Shown: positions 61,147 through 64,000 of the stretch, one piece after another
How positions within the stretch are numbered: the stretch's first letter is position 1
How the letters are laid out: each line of letters opens with the position of its first letter
Source of the DNA: Paenibacillus auburnensis
GTDB taxonomy: Bacteria > Bacillota > Bacilli > Paenibacillales > Paenibacillaceae
Assembly: GCF_927798115.1 (NCBI RefSeq)
Contig: NZ_CAKMMG010000003.1
Span: 1 to 64,000 of the forward strand
DNA length: 64,000 bases
Reading direction: 5' to 3'
Position numbers and translations under genes: made by a program
The notes under the pieces: model-generated
Told to the model about the DNA's origin: nothing
What the model saw: only the letters and a program-made list of their open reading frames with translations
The model's database searches: none

Positions 61147-61163
61147 CTATTTTGGACATGAAT

Positions 61164-61604
61164 CTATTGCTTAATCCAGCCACCATGAAACATACATTCA
61201 TACACTTTCATACCGCCCGCCCGGATTTCTTCAATACCGCTGAACCAGCCAAAATCCCCGTTCACAGTACAGGTGTAGGTGAAATGTCCATCACTATAAT
61301 GCTCTGGCCCACGAAATGGCCGATCAGCCGGCACATGCAGCAAAGCCTCCTTCAGGAAATCACCACTGAATCCTTCAACGGTAACACGGCCCGCATAATT
61401 CATGGCCCATAGCGGCTTGTCATTCTCCCACAAGGCTTCTTCTCCGGCAAACTTCTCTGACCCAAGATAAGTATCGATGTATCGAAGATTCCCGCGTGTA
61501 AACTCCAAATCATGAGATGACGGGCGGGACGGGGACAGCTCCGGACCCTCTCCTGCATAAGTTGCTTTCTTAGCCTCCAGCAAAAAATCAATCAATTCCA
61601 CCAT
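61164..61604 (-). CDS. DUF5680 domain protein
   Basis: This protein of about 146 residues matches the DUF5680 pattern: FLLEAKKATYAGEG at the start, SHDLEFTRGNLRYIDTYLGS, LWAMNYAGRVTVEGFSGDFL, and a C-terminal CMFHGGWI. The domain occurs alone and fused to HTH domains; its role is unknown. I chose the ATG at 61604 with GGGGAG nine bases before it. It is a single gene between two terminators. Confidence 0.85.
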   Translation of the reverse strand: MVELIDFLLEAKKATYAGEGPELSPSRPSSHDLEFTRGNLRYIDTYLGSEKFAGEEALWENDKPLWAMNYAGRVTVEGFSGDFLKEALLHVPADRPFRGPEHYSDGHFTYTCTVNGDFGWFSGIEEIRAGGMKVYECMFHGGWIKQ

Positions 61605-61762
61605 ACCAACCATCTCCCCGGAATTATTAGTCACCCCTCTATTGTAGAACATATGTTCTTGGATAAATATGACTTTTATCCCAAATGCTCTGTAAGGCTC
61701 AAAATGTCGTCAGAAAATGTGAATGTTGAACTATGTTCCCCATTAATGAGCCGCTAATATAA

Positions 61763-61796
61763 AAAAAGAACCTCTGAGGTCGCGCCTCAAAGGCCT
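61763..61796 (-). terminator. Terminator of the yidC gene
   Basis: On the minus strand CCTTTGAGG pairs with CCTCAGAGG around CGCGA, followed by TTC and seven T. It lies 34 bases after the yidC stop codon. Confidence 0.85.
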
Positions 61797-61829
61797 TGTG
61801 TTTAGTAATGTTTTATGACTGGTTTAATT

Positions 61830-62672
61830 CTATTGATCTTCTACACCGGTAGGTAGGTTTTTACTCGCTACATTTGGCTTCGTGTATATTTTATTGAGTA
61901 TGATCGTTTGCATGATAATGAATATACCGCCAACCGCCCAATATAATGGTAAAGCAGCGGGCATCCCAAAGGAAAATACCCCCATCATGATCGGAGACAA
62001 CAATCCGATGAAAGCCATTTGGTTATTTTGATTTTGCGGATACTGCGCTGAACCGGATTGAGACACGCGAAACTGCAAGTAATACACCGCAGCAGCAATA
62101 AGCGGCAAAATCATATCTGTTTTCCCCAAGCTAAACCACAGAAAATTGTGAACTGCAATCTCGGGGGTACGACGGATGGCGTAGTAAAATGCAAGGGTGA
62201 CCGGCCATTGGAGAAGCATCGGTAAACACCCCATGCTTAAGGGATTAAATTGATGTTTCTGGTAGAGCTGCATCATCTCGGCTTGCTGTTGTTTTTTTGC
62301 CTCGCTATTGACGTCGTTCTTATACTTCTCCTTAAGTACAGTTAGCTCCGGCTGAAGGACGGCCATCTTTTCTTTCATGTCCATTTGTTTCTTGGTTTGA
62401 TTCATCATGAGCGGCATGATCGCAATTCTGATGATGAAAGTCATCAGCACGATCGATAATCCGTAGTTACCGTCAAGTGCATTCGCAAAGAATTTGATCA
62501 GGATCGAAAACGGATAAATAAAAAAGTGATTAAATATTCCTGATGAATCTGCATTAATCGAGTTTGATTGGGATGCTGTTGAACACCCGCTTAGCACAAA
62601 GATCGGAATAACTCCAATCAACATAATAAGAATGGGCTTGACCCATTTTTGGAGCACCAAAATCTTTTTCAT
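61830..62672 (-). CDS. yidC: YidC/OxaA membrane protein insertase (lipoprotein type)
   Basis: This 280-residue insertase places proteins in the cell membrane. The signal ends with a lipobox (FVLSGCST, Cys near residue 30). Five helices follow, with the cytoplasmic hairpin KKQMDMKEKMAVLQPELTVL after the first and the conserved groove region GCLPMLLQWPVTLAFYYAIR near residue 150. It is not next to rnpA/jag, so it is probably the second copy, like B. subtilis yqjG. The second of two adjacent ATGs fits the GGAGG spacing better. Confidence 0.93.
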   Translation of the reverse strand: MKKILVLQKWVKPILIMLIGVIPIFVLSGCSTASQSNSINADSSGIFNHFFIYPFSILIKFFANALDGNYGLSIVLMTFIIRIAIMPLMMNQTKKQMDMKEKMAVLQPELTVLKEKYKNDVNSEAKKQQQAEMMQLYQKHQFNPLSMGCLPMLLQWPVTLAFYYAIRRTPEIAVHNFLWFSLGKTDMILPLIAAAVYYLQFRVSQSGSAQYPQNQNNQMAFIGLLSPIMMGVFSFGMPAALPLYWAVGGIFIIMQTIILNKIYTKPNVASKNLPTGVEDQ

Positions 62673-62703
62673 CATTGTCCTCCCTTATTGAAAGAATGAA
62701 ATA

Positions 62704-62952
62704 TCAATGTGGGGAAGGACCATGATTCTCTTCATCGGGTGCTTCTCTTCGTCTGGCGATACGTACGATCCACCGCTGAATGCTGCTCACTTGCGACAGT
62801 CTGACAGCCACAAACCAAGTAGAACCGGCTGCAGCAATTTCATGACCCCTGTGAATCTGTTGTAAAGAAAAATAGGTGAGTGGAATTAACACTAAGGAAG
62901 AGATGAGAGCGATCGAGAATGCCAATTGAACCAAGTCAAAAAAATGCTCCAG
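62704..62952 (-). CDS. Small membrane protein encoded upstream of yidC
   Basis: The product has one clear helix (QLAFSIALISSLVLIPLTYF), a middle region and a basic tail (RWIVRIARRREAPDEE). No ATG exists at its beginning. A TTG at 62934 has no ribosome binding site, while GGAGG lies nine bases before a CTG at 62952 that would give a start (M)EHFFDLVQLAFS. I therefore mark it from 62952, with doubt. It precedes yidC by about 30 bases in the same direction and may be its partner. Not a family I recognise. Confidence 0.5.
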   Translation of the reverse strand: MEHFFDLVQLAFSIALISSLVLIPLTYFSLQQIHRGHEIAAAGSTWFVAVRLSQVSSIQRWIVRIARRREAPDEENHGPSPH

Positions 62953-63005
62953 TCAAGTTCACCTCCGTACGAGCTGCATTTGGAAAATTTTGAATAATGA
63001 CTATA

Positions 63006-63080
63006 CGTTAGAAAAACAGGGTGGTTTCACTAAGCTGCCTGTTACCTTATTAAAGGATCGTCAGTCTAAAACTTTATTTT
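63006..63080 (+). repeat. Solo, diverged right end of the island repeat family
   Basis: The order of parts is the same as in copies A and B: CGTTAG (63006), then a hairpin (AACAGG at 63015 with CCTGTT at 63038), then CTTATTAAAGGATC, and AGTCTAAAACTTTATTTT at 63063-63080. The hairpin sequence itself differs, though the position is kept. No left end or cargo gene is visible nearby, so it is a remnant or a free site. The DNA from 63081 to 63197 holds nothing recognised. Confidence 0.6.
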
Positions 63081-63197
63081 CTGAGTTTATCAAGACCTAA
63101 ATTTAAGAGAATAAGATATAAATAAAGGGTGCAAAATCTTCCATGCGATAAGCCAGGCTGTTTGGAGAAAGTTTATTTGATATAAGATAGGTTCTTG

Positions 63198-63540
63198 TCA
63201 TCCGCTGTACCGATCCAGCCAGTCCCGCTGCCACGCCTCGAAGGACTTGCCACTTCTACTCTGCAGCGGCTTGCCACTGGGGAGCGAGAACATGCCGTCC
63301 CCGTTTAAATCTACAACCGTTACGGTGCCGCCGATCGGCTTGCCGTCAAGTAATAAACACCAAGGCAATAAATTCCCCCTCCATCGCTAGGCTTCCAATC
63401 GCCTTAAATCGTTCTACCTCTATGGTTTTGCCTATAATCGGCTGGATCAATGTCTTCCATTAGTCACCATTCGACCATATCTGGCATACGGGTCAGCACT
63501 TCCCGATGCGACTGTCGAAAATCCTCTCTACCGCTGGATA
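63198..63540 (-). pseudogene. Decayed gene with frameshifts
   Basis: Three frames on the minus strand hold coding-like pieces in sequence: REDFRQSHREVLTRMPDM, then GKTIEVERFKAIGSLAMEGE, then LDGKPIGGTVTVVDLNGDGM continuing to a stop after QRDWLDRYSG at 63198. Frameshifts and stops separate them, so no full protein can be made. The VVDLNGDGM piece is calcium-loop-like. I cannot name the family. Confidence 0.45.
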
Positions 63541-63570
63541 TTCCTAGAATCTTCGATCAATGAAATGTTG

Positions 63571-63598
63571 AATAACCGCCCCGTAAAGGGGCGGTTAT
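63571..63598. terminator. Hairpin terminator at the right edge gene
   Basis: ATAACCGCCCC pairs perfectly with GGGGCGGTTAT around a five-base loop. It directly follows the stop codon of the gene at 63601 on the minus strand, although the T run there is short. Confidence 0.75.
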
Positions 63599-63600
63599 CT

Positions 63601-64000
63601 TTAATCTTGCATGAATGCTTCTAACGGCTCCAGAGTCGAGAACGTCTTCTTTGCATCCTTCTTCCGTTGCTCATCGTAGAGTTTAGTCAACTCCACGAAT
63701 GATTTAGCTTCAATCTTCCTATACCCCGACTTGGTGTATCTGTTAATGTACGTCTTTTGTCCTTCCTCTTCAACCCACTCGTAAACAACGTCATATAGGT
63801 TCCTCAGATTCTTCAAATGAAGTGCCCGGCACAATACTGCATAGTGTTCTTTAATGGCTTCATCGCATTCCTCCACAATCTTCTCGTATGGGCAGCCAAC
63901 TCGCATCAGAATCTCAAAGGCCCGTTCATCGCCGTATCTCAAGAGAAATTCCTTCAACGAAACCAGAGCATATAGCGTTATTTGTTCCTTGTCATTCGGA
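63601..64000 (-). CDS. Unknown protein, partial at the window edge
   Basis: The frame is open to the right edge: NDKEQITLYALVSLKEFLLR continues directly into GDERAFEILMRVGCPYEKIV, so the gene probably starts beyond 64000 and this is its last 130 or so residues. A TTG at 63957 without a good ribosome binding site is the only internal alternative. The protein is helical and charged (EECDEAIKEHYAVLCRALHL, KSFVELTKLYDEQRKKDAKK), without membrane segments. I do not recognise it. A perfect hairpin terminator follows the stop. Confidence 0.6.
   Translation of the reverse strand, partial: PNDKEQITLYALVSLKEFLLRYGDERAFEILMRVGCPYEKIVEECDEAIKEHYAVLCRALHLKNLRNLYDVVYEWVEEEGQKTYINRYTKSGYRKIEAKSFVELTKLYDEQRKKDAKKTFSTLEPLEAFMQD

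Overview
The window looks like chromosome from an endospore-forming, Gram-positive Paenibacillus-type bacterium. This is inferred from content, not from a database search. It carries a spoVA set, a gerA/gerC/gerB germination operon, the Bacillales yqeG-yqeH-aroE-yhbY-nadD-yqeK-rsfS block, LacI/AraC/CcpA-style sugar regulation, strong GGAGG ribosome binding sites, frequent GTG and TTG starts, and many ABC sugar importers paired with glycoside hydrolases. No rRNA, tRNA, CRISPR array, phage structural gene or recognisable transposase was seen.

Layout. 0.2-4.4 kb: an ArsR-type regulator with a large C-terminal domain, converging on a three-gene ABC sugar importer. 5-11.3 kb: a tightly overlapping housekeeping operon (ribosome assembly GTPase, shikimate dehydrogenase, NAD synthesis, ribosome silencing factor) with cvfB inserted before the methyltransferase. 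11.4-15.9 kb: a MoxR / DUF58 / transglutaminase operon. 16.1-17.6 kb: a chemoreceptor. 17.8-19.9 kb: spoVAC-spoVAD-spoVAE preceded by a very small membrane protein gene. 20.1-26.2 kb: an M42 aminopeptidase, a NEW3 protein with an ABC-2 exporter, and a divergent ECF sigma/anti-sigma pair.

26.2-32.0 kb is an accessory block, partly AT-rich, holding single small genes (DinB-like, TetR, NTF2-like, VOC, DHFR-like and unknowns). Two of these genes sit inside elements of about 1.05 kb with near-perfect 18-19 bp terminal inverted repeats. The right ends of these elements are near-copies of each other, about 175 bp long, and contain a 44-nt stem-loop. A third, diverged copy of this right end lies alone at 63.0 kb. 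No transposase is visible. I consider this repeat family the most interesting feature of the window.

32.0-38.8 kb: a mannitol PTS operon (mtlA-mtlR-mtlF-mtlD) and a GH1 glucosidase. 39.0-43.1 kb: a spore germinant receptor operon. 43.3-45.2 kb: an aldo/keto reductase and a pair of SMR exporters under a guanidine-I (ykkC) riboswitch. 45.2-60 kb: a carbohydrate region with GH42, GH30 and GH3 enzymes, an ABC importer, a YesM/YesN-type two-component system, an MBL-fold hydrolase and an AraC regulator, with several cre-like sites suggesting CcpA control. 60-64 kb: a Gly/His-rich membrane-anchored protein, DUF2798 and DUF5680 proteins, a lipoprotein-type YidC with a small membrane partner, a decayed gene, and a gene running off the right edge.
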